Of a stretch of 39,158 bases of DNA, positions 16,340-24,962 are shown piece after piece. The notes beneath the pieces were generated by a model that was not told the origin of the DNA, ran no database searches, and worked only from the letters and a program-made list of their open reading frames with translations. This DNA comes from Mucilaginibacter sp. (GTDB lineage Bacteria; Bacteroidota; Bacteroidia; Sphingobacteriales; Sphingobacteriaceae), in contig NZ_JANYGH010000075.1 in assembly GCF_025362475.1 (NCBI RefSeq), positions 1 through 39,158 on the forward strand, read 5' to 3'. The position numbers and the translations under genes are program-made. Every line of letters starts with the position of its first letter. Within the stretch, counting starts at the first letter, position 1.

Positions 16340-17551
16340 ATGAAGGTATTTTTCCGCACCATACACCTTTACCTAAGCCTTGCGGCAGGTATTATCATTT
16401 TTTGCTCATGCTTTACGGGTACCCTGCTGGTTTTTGAAAAGGAGATAGAGCATACGCTGCACCCCAAGCGGTACTATGTGGAAGCACAGCAAGTACGAAT
16501 GCCTTTAGCGCAGCTGATAAAAAGTACTTTAAAGCAAATGCCAAAAGCTAGGTTTGCTTCGGCTATGGTTTATGGCGACGCCCGCAGAACTGTAGAAATT
16601 GGTTTAATAGTGCCCGGGAATAAAGACAAAAAGGAGAAGCCGGCCCAGGCAGATGGAAAAAAACATGCAGGCGCACCGGGTAAAGCAGCTAAGGATGGCA
16701 AAGATAGCGGCAAGCCCAATTTAACTGTTTTTGTAAATCCGTATACCGGCCAGGTAACGGGCGAATATAACCGCAGGCAAACGTTCCTGTATAATGTTGA
16801 GATGTTTCACCGGTTTTTGTTAGCCGGGAAGGATAGTGTTGGCGATTGGATAGTTGGAATCTCTACCTTGATTTTCCTGTTCATACTCATAACCGGAGTA
16901 GTGTTATGGTGGCCAAAAACTAAAAACATTATGCGCCAAAGGCTAAAAATAAAGTGGGATGGCAGCACTAAACGACTGGTGCATGATCTGCATATAGTTA
17001 CCGGCTTTTACACTTCGGTTTTTTTAATCATCATTGTTTTAACCGGGTTAATCATGACGTTTAAATGGGCCAACCAGGCATTGTTTGCCATTACAGGTTC
17101 AAAGCTTGAAAAAGAGCAGCCTAAGTCGCCACAGTCAAAATACCAGGCGGGGGTTGAGGCCTTAACTGTTGATGCCGCATTGCAAAATGTAGCAGCTAAA
17201 ACCCAATCGGCCGAATACTATACCGTGCGCATACCAAAAGATTCCACCGGAACTTACAGTGTTAATATTTTAGCCCAGGGTGCTATTGAAAACACGGGTG
17301 ATACTTATTATATAGATCAATATAGCGGTAGCCTGGCTGGCTCGCAAACGTTTGCTTCCAAAAATTTAGGGCAGCGGGTACGGGCATTGGTAAAACCCGT
17401 GCATACCGGTTCGGTATATGGTTTGCCAACCAGGATCATTAGTTTTATAATATGTTTACTATCGTTGATATTCCCGGTTACCGGGATAATGATGTGGCTT
17501 AACCGCACAAAGAAAAAGAGTAAACAGGTAAGTAAGCTGGCTTTGGTATAG
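16340..17551 (+). CDS. PepSY-associated inner-membrane protein (siderophore-reductase-like)
   Basis: This 403-residue protein has four predicted membrane segments (about 10-32, 168-191, 214-240 and 372-393) separating periplasmic PepSY-like regions, as in the PepSY_TM family that includes FoxB and FpvG. Those proteins help release iron from imported siderophores by reduction in the periplasm. Conserved His residues sit in MFHRFL and in HDLHIVTG at the membrane edges. A Lys/Gly/Ala-rich low-complexity stretch at about 95-124 is an unusual insertion. It starts 67 bases after the receptor stop codon, on the same strand, with a hairpin between. The iron role is inferred from family and neighbour. 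Confidence 0.85.
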   Translation: MKVFFRTIHLYLSLAAGIIIFCSCFTGTLLVFEKEIEHTLHPKRYYVEAQQVRMPLAQLIKSTLKQMPKARFASAMVYGDARRTVEIGLIVPGNKDKKEKPAQADGKKHAGAPGKAAKDGKDSGKPNLTVFVNPYTGQVTGEYNRRQTFLYNVEMFHRFLLAGKDSVGDWIVGISTLIFLFILITGVVLWWPKTKNIMRQRLKIKWDGSTKRLVHDLHIVTGFYTSVFLIIIVLTGLIMTFKWANQALFAITGSKLEKEQPKSPQSKYQAGVEALTVDAALQNVAAKTQSAEYYTVRIPKDSTGTYSVNILAQGAIENTGDTYYIDQYSGSLAGSQTFASKNLGQRVRALVKPVHTGSVYGLPTRIISFIICLLSLIFPVTGIMMWLNRTKKKSKQVSKLALV

Positions 17552-17589
17552 CTGGGACCTTATCGGCGTTTGGTTCATCGCTGTAAGTA

Positions 17590-18005
17590 TTCAGAAAGTT
17601 TTGTTAACGTTTTTCTATTCCCTCCCAACGGGAGGGGTGCGGCCGAAATGCGCGCAATGGCAGGGAGGGGTTTTACCGACATGCCATCTTCAGCGGTACT
17701 TGAACGCCTGATCTAACCCCTACCTTCCCTTCCCCGAGGAAGGAATCGCACATTGCCCCCGATTTTTATATCTTCCGAAGGCCTATGGTAACCACATCAT
17801 AGGCCTTCAGAAAGTTTTGTTAACGTTTTTTTTAATTCCCTCCCAACGGGAGGGGTGTGGTTGGAATGCGAGCAATGGCAGGGAGGGGTTTCGCCGACAT
17901 GCCATCCGTAGCGGTACTTGAACGCCTGATCTAACCCCTTCCTCCTCCTTCCCCGAGGAAGGAATCACACATTGCCCCCGCTTTTTATATCTTCCGAAGG
18001 CCTAT
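17590..18005. repeat. Two-copy 216-bp tandem direct repeat with GC-rich hairpins
   Basis: Unit 1 covers 17590-17805 and unit 2 covers 17806-18005. Both begin TTCAGAAAGTTTTGTTAACG and end in TCTTCCGAAGGCCTAT. Each unit contains the hairpins CCCTCC-CAAC-GGGAGGG and CCTTCC-CCGA-GGAAGG. Scattered differences show that the duplication is not brand new. No open frame is shared between the copies, so it is non-coding. It fills the space between the converging PepSY and methyltransferase genes. Confidence 0.85.
17777..17808. repeat. Perfect inverted repeat at the repeat-unit junction
   Basis: GAAGGCCTATG and CATAGGCCTTC form 11-bp perfect arms around a 10-base loop, exactly where unit 1 of the tandem repeat meets unit 2. 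The second unit has only the left arm. It could be the terminus of a mobile repeat or simply a terminator-like hairpin. Confidence 0.65.
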
Positions 18006-18036
18006 ACTCAGGACACAAACATATAGGTTATACATA

Positions 18037-19050
18037 CTATTTGCTTACCCCTTCTATAATACTAAAGGGCGACATCGTTGGTATTATCCTGGTTAAATGG
18101 AAACCTCCATTATCAAACAATTGCCTGTATTCATTTTCTGTTCGTTCGCAGCCGGGGAGATATTGCAGCATTTGTAAATCAAGGAGTTTTGCGGGCGATG
18201 GTTCATTTCCTTCGGGTACTACCATTTCTACCACCAGTACCTTGCCTCCATCGGCCATGGCTTTGCGGCAATTTTGGAGCAAAGTAATACATTGCTCATC
18301 ATTCCAATCGTGAATAATATGTTTCATGATGTAGGCATCGCAACCTGCCGGTACATTTTCAAAAAAATTGCCGCCTACCAAATCACACCTGTCTGATACA
18401 CCATGGGCCACTAATAGCTTTCTTGCTTCCGAAACGATAGCCGGCCTGTCATACAGCACACCTTTTACTGTTTCATATTTGGCAAGGATGGATGCCAGTA
18501 AAAAACCATGCCCGCCACCTACATCAGCCAGCAGTTTTATGGACGAAAAATCATAGCCATTCACTACAGCTACACTCGAAAAGGCACTATTGCTTGTCAT
18601 GGCATCATTAAATACCCGGCCGGCTTTCTCGTTGCTCCAGAAATAATCAAAGGCGGGCATGCCATGCACTTTTTCAAAAGAAGGCTTCCCGGTTTTTACG
18701 CTATAGGGTAATTCTGCCCAGGTTTGGAATTGCCAATCGGTAGTGATCATTTCTGCAAAAGCCCGTAAACTGCCCGGCGCATCGCTTAATAAAGGCTCAG
18801 CCAAAGGAGTAAGTGAAAATCTTTTTTCAGCATCTTCGGAAAAGACGCCCACACTGGCACAAGCCCGCAATACCCGGTAAAGAGAACGGGCATGAACACT
18901 TGTTTGCCGTGCTAATTCTTCCGCTGTTTTTGCTCCGTCTTTTAAAAGATCGGCAATGTGCAGTTCCGCGCTTACACCAATGGCACGTGAAACAGCAAAA
19001 CCAAAAAGCAATTGCATTAACTGAACTGGGGGAGGGGTTTCTTGTGTCAT
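18037..19050 (-). CDS. SAM-dependent O-methyltransferase (plant COMT-like family 2)
   Basis: This 337-residue enzyme matches the O-methyltransferase family that includes bacterial antibiotic methyltransferases and ASMT. An N-terminal dimerisation winged-helix domain (about 10-95, with AIGVSAELHIADLL and TSVHARSLYRVLRA) precedes the SAM-binding DVGGGHG (176-182). KHIIHDWNDEQC (243-254) contains the catalytic His247. The C-terminal ERTENEYRQLFDNGGF is typical. The acceptor is probably a small phenolic or polyketide-like molecule, but no biosynthetic cluster is nearby to suggest one. It is a lone gene facing away from the dcw cluster. Confidence 0.88.
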   Translation of the reverse strand: MTQETPPPVQLMQLLFGFAVSRAIGVSAELHIADLLKDGAKTAEELARQTSVHARSLYRVLRACASVGVFSEDAEKRFSLTPLAEPLLSDAPGSLRAFAEMITTDWQFQTWAELPYSVKTGKPSFEKVHGMPAFDYFWSNEKAGRVFNDAMTSNSAFSSVAVVNGYDFSSIKLLADVGGGHGFLLASILAKYETVKGVLYDRPAIVSEARKLLVAHGVSDRCDLVGGNFFENVPAGCDAYIMKHIIHDWNDEQCITLLQNCRKAMADGGKVLVVEMVVPEGNEPSPAKLLDLQMLQYLPGCERTENEYRQLFDNGGFHLTRIIPTMSPFSIIEGVSK

Positions 19051-19412
19051 AAGAGGTTGTTTTATAATGATATAGCAATTTACAATAAGTTTTTGGTTAG
19101 TGAATGATCAAAAAATATAACAACTGTTTCCCTGCGCTCTGAAGCGGATTGCGGGTTTCTCTATGAAGCGATATAACAGGGCAAAAGCAAAACGAATTTT
19201 ACCGCTGCATGCTGGCAGTTAACTACCTATGTTCGGGTCTGATCGCGAAAAGGTACGCATCGGCTTGCCTGGATTATCTATTTAATAATCAGGTTGTTGT
19301 GTGAATGAGGTGATTGTTTGATATCAGGAGCTATAATCTTTAACCAGGCGGCCGCCCGTTTTTTTGCATTTGCGAGCACAGCCTTAAACCCACTAAAAAT
19401 GTTGAAAACTTT
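19051..19412. other. Divergent intergenic region before mraZ
   Basis: This 360-base region lies between the methyltransferase gene and the mraZ operator. It should hold both promoters. An almost-consensus -7 element on the - strand has one base too many between TA and TTTG. A GGCGGCCGCC palindrome followed by T7 occurs near 19348-19366. I see no gene. Confidence 0.5.
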
Positions 19413-19442
19413 TTGGTGGTAGAAAGTGGTAAAAAGTGGTAA
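19413..19442 (+). promoter_or_regulatory. Probable MraZ operator: three GTGGT boxes at 10-bp period
   Basis: GTGGT occurs at 19416-19420, 19426-19430 and 19436-19440, the last two inside identical AAAGTGGTAA units. One helical turn between boxes matches known MraZ sites (TGGG-type repeats in E. coli, AAAGTG-type in Mollicutes). It lies about 45 bases before the mraZ ATG, so it probably provides autoregulation of the whole cluster. Confidence 0.7.
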
Positions 19443-19485
19443 AAGAAAATTACTTTTACCTATTAAATTAAGCCATAGTCTAATA

Positions 19486-19950
19486 ATGCCGCATTTAACC
19501 GGAGAATTTGAATGTAAACTGGATACCAAAGGGCGGATGATGATCCCAGCGGGCCTCAAAAAGCAGCTTCCTGAAGCTGACGGAGAGGGCCTTATGATCA
19601 ATCGCGGCCTGGAGAAGTATTTGGTTATTTACACAAAATCCGAATGGGACAAAAGACTGGATGAATTAAGCAAACTTAACGAATACGACAGACAAAATCT
19701 GCGTTTCATAAGATATTTCACCGGTGGCGCGACGGCTTTGATGCCAGATGCGGCCGGCCGCGTACTGTTGCCAAAGGGTTTGCTTGAATTTGCAGGCATT
19801 GGCAGCGATGTAGTGTTAACGTGTGTATTGAACAAAATTGAAGTGTGGGATAAGGCTGCCTATACTGACATGATAAATAATGAGCCCGATAATTTTGCCG
19901 AGTTGGCAGAGGCGGTAATGGGTAGTAAAGCAAGGAGGATAGATGAGTGA
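19486..19950 (+). CDS. mraZ: Transcriptional regulator MraZ
   Basis: MraZ is a SpoVT/AbrB-type DNA-binding protein that regulates the dcw cluster, including its own gene. The preferred start is the ATG at 19486 (MPHLTGEFECKLDTKGR), which gives 154 residues, the usual length. A GTG further upstream (19426) would put start codons inside the operator boxes and add an extension that family members lack. Two AbrB halves are visible: CKLDTKGRMMIPAGLKKQL and MPDAAGRVLLPKGLLEF. It overlaps rsmH by eight bases and is first in the cluster, as expected. Confidence 0.92.
   Translation: MPHLTGEFECKLDTKGRMMIPAGLKKQLPEADGEGLMINRGLEKYLVIYTKSEWDKRLDELSKLNEYDRQNLRFIRYFTGGATALMPDAAGRVLLPKGLLEFAGIGSDVVLTCVLNKIEVWDKAAYTDMINNEPDNFAELAEAVMGSKARRIDE
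19932..19938 (+). promoter_or_regulatory. Strong Shine-Dalgarno site for rsmH
   Basis: AAGGAGG ends five bases before the rsmH ATG. It lies inside the end of mraZ. Most other genes here lack such a site, so it stands out and fixes the rsmH start. Confidence 0.7.
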
Positions 19951-20845
19951 GTACCATACACCGGTAATGTTGCAGGAATGCATCGAAGGACTTGATATCA
20001 AAAAGGATGGCACTTATGTGGACGTAACTTTTGGTGGCGGTGGTCATTCGCGCGAGATCATGAAGCATTTAGGGCCCGAAGGGACATTGCTTGCTTTTGA
20101 TCAGGATGCTGATGCGCAGCAAAATGCAATTGATGATGAGCGGTTTGTTTTAATCGATCAGAATTTTAGGTATTTGAAGAATTTTTGTCGCCTGCATGGC
20201 GCTATACCGGTTGATGGCATTCTGGCCGATCTGGGTGTATCATCATACCAGTTTGACCAGGCCGAGCGCGGTTTTTCTATCCGCTTTGATGCCGAGCTGG
20301 ATATGCGCATGAATCAGCTGGGCGACTTGACGGCTAAAGATGTTGTAAATAACTATACAGGTGCCGAGCTGCACCGCATTTTTGGCATTTACGGCGAGAT
20401 TCAGAATGCGAAATCGCTGGCCGAAACTATTGTTACCGCAAGGCTTAACGCACCTATAGTAACTATAGCCGATTTAAAGAACGCGATAAGTGCACGCATC
20501 CCGAAGGGAAAAGAGAATAAATACCTGGCCCAGGTTTTCCAGGCGCTGCGTATTGAGGTTAACCAGGAGCTGGAAGCCTTAAAGGAATTTTTGGTACAGG
20601 CAGCTGACATATTGGCTGTTGGCGGTAGGCTGGTAGTTATGAGCTATCATTCACTGGAAGACAGGCTGGTGAAAAATTTCATAGCTAAAGGTAAATTCAG
20701 CGGAGAAGTAGAGAAAGACTTATACGGTAACAATAATAAACCGCTTGATGCCGTAAGCCGCGGGGCTATCACAGCATCGGCGGAGGAGATCAGTAACAAT
20801 AACAGGGCACGGAGCGCTAAATTAAGAATAGCTGTAAAAAGATGA
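19943..20845 (+). CDS. rsmH: 16S rRNA m4C1402 methyltransferase RsmH
   Basis: This 300-residue SAM-dependent enzyme N4-methylates C1402 in the decoding centre of 16S rRNA. Signature elements are EYHTPVMLQECIEGL at the start, the SAM-binding TFGGGGHSREI, FDQDADA, DGILADLGVSSYQFD, and GFSIRFDAELDMRMN. The late VMSYHSLEDRLVKNF is also a family hallmark. The gene is formerly called mraW and always sits after mraZ. It overlaps mraZ by eight bases and ftsL by four (ATGA), pointing to translational coupling. Confidence 0.96.
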   Translation: MSEYHTPVMLQECIEGLDIKKDGTYVDVTFGGGGHSREIMKHLGPEGTLLAFDQDADAQQNAIDDERFVLIDQNFRYLKNFCRLHGAIPVDGILADLGVSSYQFDQAERGFSIRFDAELDMRMNQLGDLTAKDVVNNYTGAELHRIFGIYGEIQNAKSLAETIVTARLNAPIVTIADLKNAISARIPKGKENKYLAQVFQALRIEVNQELEALKEFLVQAADILAVGGRLVVMSYHSLEDRLVKNFIAKGKFSGEVEKDLYGNNNKPLDAVSRGAITASAEEISNNNRARSAKLRIAVKR

Positions 20846-21255
20846 CCAATCGTTTGCGTACAGAAATTCAGGAGGAGGAAGAAGAAGCGGAAGACCTTGT
20901 TGTGGAGGAAAAACCCAAACGGGAAATTCCTGACAACTTTTTTACGCAATTTTTCACCAAACGTTTTATTAGTAGCGAAAAGGCTACTAACGCATTACCA
21001 TTTGTGTTGTTCCTGGCTTTTTTAGGGATGGTGTACATTGGCAATATGCACCTTGCCGAAAAAACTATCCGTGATATTGATGATCTCACAAAAGAGGTAA
21101 AAGAGCGTGGTTGGGATTTTAAAACCACCAAAGCCGACATGGCTTTTAAAAGTACATTAACCGAAGTGGCCAAACGTGCTGATACCATTGGGATCAGGCA
21201 ATCTGTTGAGCCGCCGAAGAAGATAACTGTGAAGGAGGAGAAGGATGAAAATTAG
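20842..21255 (+). CDS. ftsL: FtsL-like cell division protein
   Basis: This 137-residue bitopic protein sits where FtsL belongs in the cluster. A charged cytoplasmic N-terminus (an acidic stretch of Glu at residues 10-16) leads to one membrane helix (about 52-68) and a short periplasmic part starting NMHLAEKTIRDIDDLTKEVKE, which looks like a coiled coil. In other bacteria FtsL forms a complex with FtsQ and FtsB to activate FtsWI. Sequence conservation of this family is low, so the call rests on topology and position. It overlaps rsmH by four and ftsI by eleven bases. Confidence 0.8.
   Translation: MTNRLRTEIQEEEEEAEDLVVEEKPKREIPDNFFTQFFTKRFISSEKATNALPFVLFLAFLGMVYIGNMHLAEKTIRDIDDLTKEVKERGWDFKTTKADMAFKSTLTEVAKRADTIGIRQSVEPPKKITVKEEKDEN
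21232..21238 (+). promoter_or_regulatory. Strong Shine-Dalgarno site for ftsI
   Basis: AAGGAGG ends six bases before the ftsI ATG and lies inside the ftsL coding end. Like the one for rsmH, it is exceptional in this window. Confidence 0.6.
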
Positions 21256-23356
21256 AACCAATATACTGCTGAGGGTGTACATCGCCTTTGGCCTGATATT
21301 GTTTTTCGCGTTTGCGGTTGTGGTGCAGCTTTGCCGGGTTCAGTTTGTACAGGGTGCAAAGTGGAGGGCTAAGGCTGTTAATATGTCTGCGCAATTCAGG
21401 GATGTTGAAGCGGCACGCGGTAATATTTTTTCTGAAGATGGCAGCCTGTTGGCTACATCGGTACCTGAGTATGAGTTGCACATGGATATGCTGGCCGGCG
21501 GTATTGCTGCTGACAGTGTTTTTAATGATAATGTTGATATACTGGCGGCAAACTTATCCAAAATGTTTGGCGACAGAACTCCCCGTGAATATTCAAGGGT
21601 GCTGCGTGATGCCCGAAAGGACGGTTCGCGGTACCAGTTATTAAGGCGCAGGGTAACTTACCAGGAGTTAAAAAAGATCCGCGAGTTCGCGATATTTAAA
21701 AGCAGGAAAACCAAGAACTGCCTGATTGTATTACAGCAGAACAGGCGTATACTACCCTTCCATTCATTGGCTGCCCGTACCATCGGTTATAAAAACGAGA
21801 ATGTAAAAAACCCGGTAGGGCTTGAAGGTGCCTATTCCTCTTATATCAATGGCGAAAATGGCAGGCGTTTAATGCAGCGGATTCCCGGTGGTACCTGGAT
21901 GCCTGTAAATAATGATGAGGACGAAATAGCCGCGAAAGACGGAGCTGATATTATATCAACCATTAATGTAAACTTCCAGGAGATAGCCCAGGCTGCTCTT
22001 TTACGTCAATTGGATTCAAGCGCGGCCGATCATGGTTGCGTGGTGTTAATGGAAGTGGCCACCGGCGAAGTACGTGCTATTGCAAACTTTACAAGATCAA
22101 AAGATGGTTTGTACCAGGAAAAAATGAACTATGCCATCAGCAATGCTATTGACCCGGGTTCAACCTTTAAGCTGGCATCGTATATGACCCTGCTTGATCA
22201 GCATAAACTGGATACCAGCACTGTTGTGAATGCAGAGGGAGGTAAATACAAATTTCCAAAAGGCCCAACCATTACCGATACGGAACATGATAACTATGAA
22301 ATGAGTGTTAAACGCGCTTTTGAAGAGTCATCAAATGTGGCGGCGGCAAAACTGGTTTATAGTAACTATAAGGATAACCCATGGCAGTTTATCAATAAGC
22401 TGTATAGCTATCATTTAAATGAGAAACTGGGATTGCAGATTCAGGGTGAAGGCAGGCCAGTCATAAAAAATCCATCAAACCGCAGCTGGAACAAATATTA
22501 CACCCTGCCCGAAATGGCCTATGGATATGAAATGAACATTACGCCTTTGCAGATGCTCACTTTTTACAATTCGGTAGCTAATAACGGCAAAATGATAGCG
22601 CCAATTTTTGTGCGCGAAATTCGTAGAATGGGTAATACCATTGAGCAGTTTAAAGCGAGGGTAATTACAGATAATGTATGCTCTGATGTTACACTGGGCA
22701 AAGTAAAAGGTATGCTTGAAGGTGTAGTACTTAATGGTACGGGTAAAAACGTAATCAAGAATAAACTATATAGTGTAGCTGGTAAAACAGGTACTGCACA
22801 GGTTGCGGATGGCACAAAAGGATACAAGATGAAAAGGTACCAGGCCTCATTTTGCGGGTATTTTCCAGCTGATCGACCTAAATATTCTATGATAGTGGTT
22901 ATTAATAACCCTACCAGGGGCTCATACCTGGCAGCAAAAGTTGCTGGTCCGGTGTTTAGGCAGGTTGCCGATATGGTTTATGCCAATGATATGGAAATAA
23001 ACCAACCCGCGCCGGTAAGGTTTGTAGGCAATACATCAATGCCTAAAGTAAAGCAGGGTAACTTAAAAGCATTAAAGCATGTGTACAGTAAATTGGGTGT
23101 AAAACCACTTTACGCATCTGCAAATGCGGCAAATAACGGTGTTGATACCAGTAACGGTATTCCGTTTGAGGAAGTAAGATTTAAAGAAGGTACCGTTCCG
23201 GCAGTAACCGGAATGGGCTTAAGCGATGCCTTGTATGTTTTGGGCAATGCAGGTTATAAAGTAACGGTACGCGGCAGCGGCATGGTAACCACACAATCGG
23301 TTACTGGCGGCAGTTTAATACCAAAGGGTTCACGCATAACAATTGAATTGCAATGA
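21245..23356 (+). CDS. ftsI: Division transpeptidase FtsI (PBP3) with C-terminal PASTA domain
   Basis: This 703-residue class B penicillin-binding protein crosslinks septal peptidoglycan together with FtsW. It has a membrane anchor at about 11-30, then the pedestal region. The transpeptidase domain holds the nucleophile Ser306 in STFK, the SSN motif at 362-364, and KTGT from Lys514. A PASTA-like domain (about 644-703, VPAVTGMGLSDALYVLGNAGYKV) follows, as is common in Bacteroidota and Gram-positive relatives but absent from E. coli FtsI. It overlaps ftsL and murE, so expression is tightly coupled. Confidence 0.95.
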   Translation: MKIRTNILLRVYIAFGLILFFAFAVVVQLCRVQFVQGAKWRAKAVNMSAQFRDVEAARGNIFSEDGSLLATSVPEYELHMDMLAGGIAADSVFNDNVDILAANLSKMFGDRTPREYSRVLRDARKDGSRYQLLRRRVTYQELKKIREFAIFKSRKTKNCLIVLQQNRRILPFHSLAARTIGYKNENVKNPVGLEGAYSSYINGENGRRLMQRIPGGTWMPVNNDEDEIAAKDGADIISTINVNFQEIAQAALLRQLDSSAADHGCVVLMEVATGEVRAIANFTRSKDGLYQEKMNYAISNAIDPGSTFKLASYMTLLDQHKLDTSTVVNAEGGKYKFPKGPTITDTEHDNYEMSVKRAFEESSNVAAAKLVYSNYKDNPWQFINKLYSYHLNEKLGLQIQGEGRPVIKNPSNRSWNKYYTLPEMAYGYEMNITPLQMLTFYNSVANNGKMIAPIFVREIRRMGNTIEQFKARVITDNVCSDVTLGKVKGMLEGVVLNGTGKNVIKNKLYSVAGKTGTAQVADGTKGYKMKRYQASFCGYFPADRPKYSMIVVINNPTRGSYLAAKVAGPVFRQVADMVYANDMEINQPAPVRFVGNTSMPKVKQGNLKALKHVYSKLGVKPLYASANAANNGVDTSNGIPFEEVRFKEGTVPAVTGMGLSDALYVLGNAGYKVTVRGSGMVTTQSVTGGSLIPKGSRITIELQ

Positions 23357-24813
23357 GGTATTTAAGTGATTTATTGGATGGATTAGCCTTTACAGAACTG
23401 CAGGGCAGTGCCGATGTGGAAATATCTTCGGTAGCTTTTGATTCGAGGCAGGTAACTCCGGGTTCGTTGTTTGTTGCCGTAAAGGGAACTCTGGTGGACG
23501 GGCACGATTACATTCAGCAGGCGATTAAAAAAGGAGCTATAGCGGTTATCTGCGAAGATCTGCCCGCGCATACAGCAGGTGAGGTTGATTTTTTAATGGT
23601 TGCTGATTCTGGTAAAGCATTAAGCTTGGTTGCGGCCAATTTTTATGGTAATCCATCGGCACAGTTAAAACTGGTAGGCATCACCGGCACCAACGGTAAA
23701 ACAACTATTGCTACCTTATTATATCAATTGTTTCGTGATCTGGGGTATAAATGCGGTTTGTTATCAACGGTAGAAAACCAGATCAATGGCCAGGTGATCC
23801 CGTCTACACATACTACCCCTGATCCTATTGAGCTTAACCGCTTGTTGGAAGAAATGGTAGCACAGGGTTGTGATTATTGCTTTATGGAAGTGAGCTCGCA
23901 CGCGGTGGCGCAGCATAGGATAGCCAATCTTCAGTTTTCGGGCGGTGTATTCACCAACCTTACACATGATCATTTAGATTACCATAAAACCTTTGATAGC
24001 TATTTAAAGGCTAAAAAGACATTCTTTGATGGTTTGCCTAAAAGTGCTTTCGCCCTTACCAACAGTGACGATAAAAATGGCAACGTGATGCTGCAAAATA
24101 CCCTGGCCCACAAAAAAGCCTACGGATTAAAAAGCATGGCAGATTATAAGGCCCGGATCCTTGAAAATCAGTTTGGTGGCCTGCTTTTGCACATAGATAG
24201 CGAGGAAGTTTGGTTTAAAATGGTAGGTACCTTTAACGCTTACAACCTGCTTGCTGTGTATGCTACAGCCATGTTGTTGGAGCAGGACAAAGCCAAAGTA
24301 CTAACCAGCCTGAGTAAATTAACAGGTGCCGAAGGTCGCTTTGAGTATATAGTAGCACCAAATAAAGTAATAGGTATAGTTGACTATGCCCACACGCCTG
24401 ATGCTGTACAAAACGTGCTGAGTACCATACACGATATCCGCAAGGGTACCGAAAAGGTAATAACTGTTATTGGATGCGGTGGCGATAGGGATAAAACCAA
24501 GCGTCCTATTATGGCTCGTGTAGCCAGTGAGTGGAGCGATAAAGTGATCCTTACCTCTGATAATCCCCGTTCGGAAGATCCGGCCCAGATTATTAAAGAT
24601 ATGATTGAAGGCGTTGACCCGGCATTTAAAAGGCATACCGTAAGTATTGTTGACAGAAGAGAGGCCATTAAAACCGCCTGCATGCTGGCTCAACCTGGTG
24701 ATATTATTTTAGTAGCCGGCAAAGGCCACGAAAAATACCAGGATATAAACGGAGTGAAAAATCACTTTGATGATATGGAAGAATTGGAAGAGCAGTTTAA
24801 ATTGTTATTGTAA
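23353..24813 (+). CDS. murE: UDP-MurNAc-tripeptide ligase MurE (meso-DAP adding)
   Basis: This 486-residue cytoplasmic ligase adds the third amino acid to UDP-MurNAc-L-Ala-D-Glu. The ATP-binding GITGTNGKTT is at 109-118. The substrate-specificity loop reads DNPR (403-406, in LTSDNPRSEDP), the signature of meso-diaminopimelate rather than lysine addition. VDYAHTPD and the closing AGKGHEKYQ complete the pattern. It starts with ATGA overlapping the ftsI stop, so it is translationally coupled. It ends the fully overlapping first part of the cluster. Confidence 0.96.
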   Translation: MRYLSDLLDGLAFTELQGSADVEISSVAFDSRQVTPGSLFVAVKGTLVDGHDYIQQAIKKGAIAVICEDLPAHTAGEVDFLMVADSGKALSLVAANFYGNPSAQLKLVGITGTNGKTTIATLLYQLFRDLGYKCGLLSTVENQINGQVIPSTHTTPDPIELNRLLEEMVAQGCDYCFMEVSSHAVAQHRIANLQFSGGVFTNLTHDHLDYHKTFDSYLKAKKTFFDGLPKSAFALTNSDDKNGNVMLQNTLAHKKAYGLKSMADYKARILENQFGGLLLHIDSEEVWFKMVGTFNAYNLLAVYATAMLLEQDKAKVLTSLSKLTGAEGRFEYIVAPNKVIGIVDYAHTPDAVQNVLSTIHDIRKGTEKVITVIGCGGDRDKTKRPIMARVASEWSDKVILTSDNPRSEDPAQIIKDMIEGVDPAFKRHTVSIVDRREAIKTACMLAQPGDIILVAGKGHEKYQDINGVKNHFDDMEELEEQFKLLL

Positions 24814-24904
24814 TTGTCGGAATCAGAATTTTTCACTTGTTGTTTGTTTCGACGGTGTTCAAGAAGGCGTTGCCGTTAACAGAATTAAAAAATTAACAGA
24901 ATCA

Positions 24905-24931
24905 ATGATTCACCTTTAATCGGTGAATCAT
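24905..24931. repeat. Hairpin and short direct repeats in the murE-mraY spacer
   Basis: ATGATTCACC and GGTGAATCAT form a perfect 10-bp stem around a 7-base loop. No T run follows, so it is not an ordinary terminator. TTAACAGAAT also occurs twice just upstream (17-bp period) and AATCGGTG twice. The spacer (24814-24962) shows no gene. Confidence 0.6.
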
Positions 24932-24962
24932 CATATTAAATCGGTGTAATCAAAAGCAAAAG

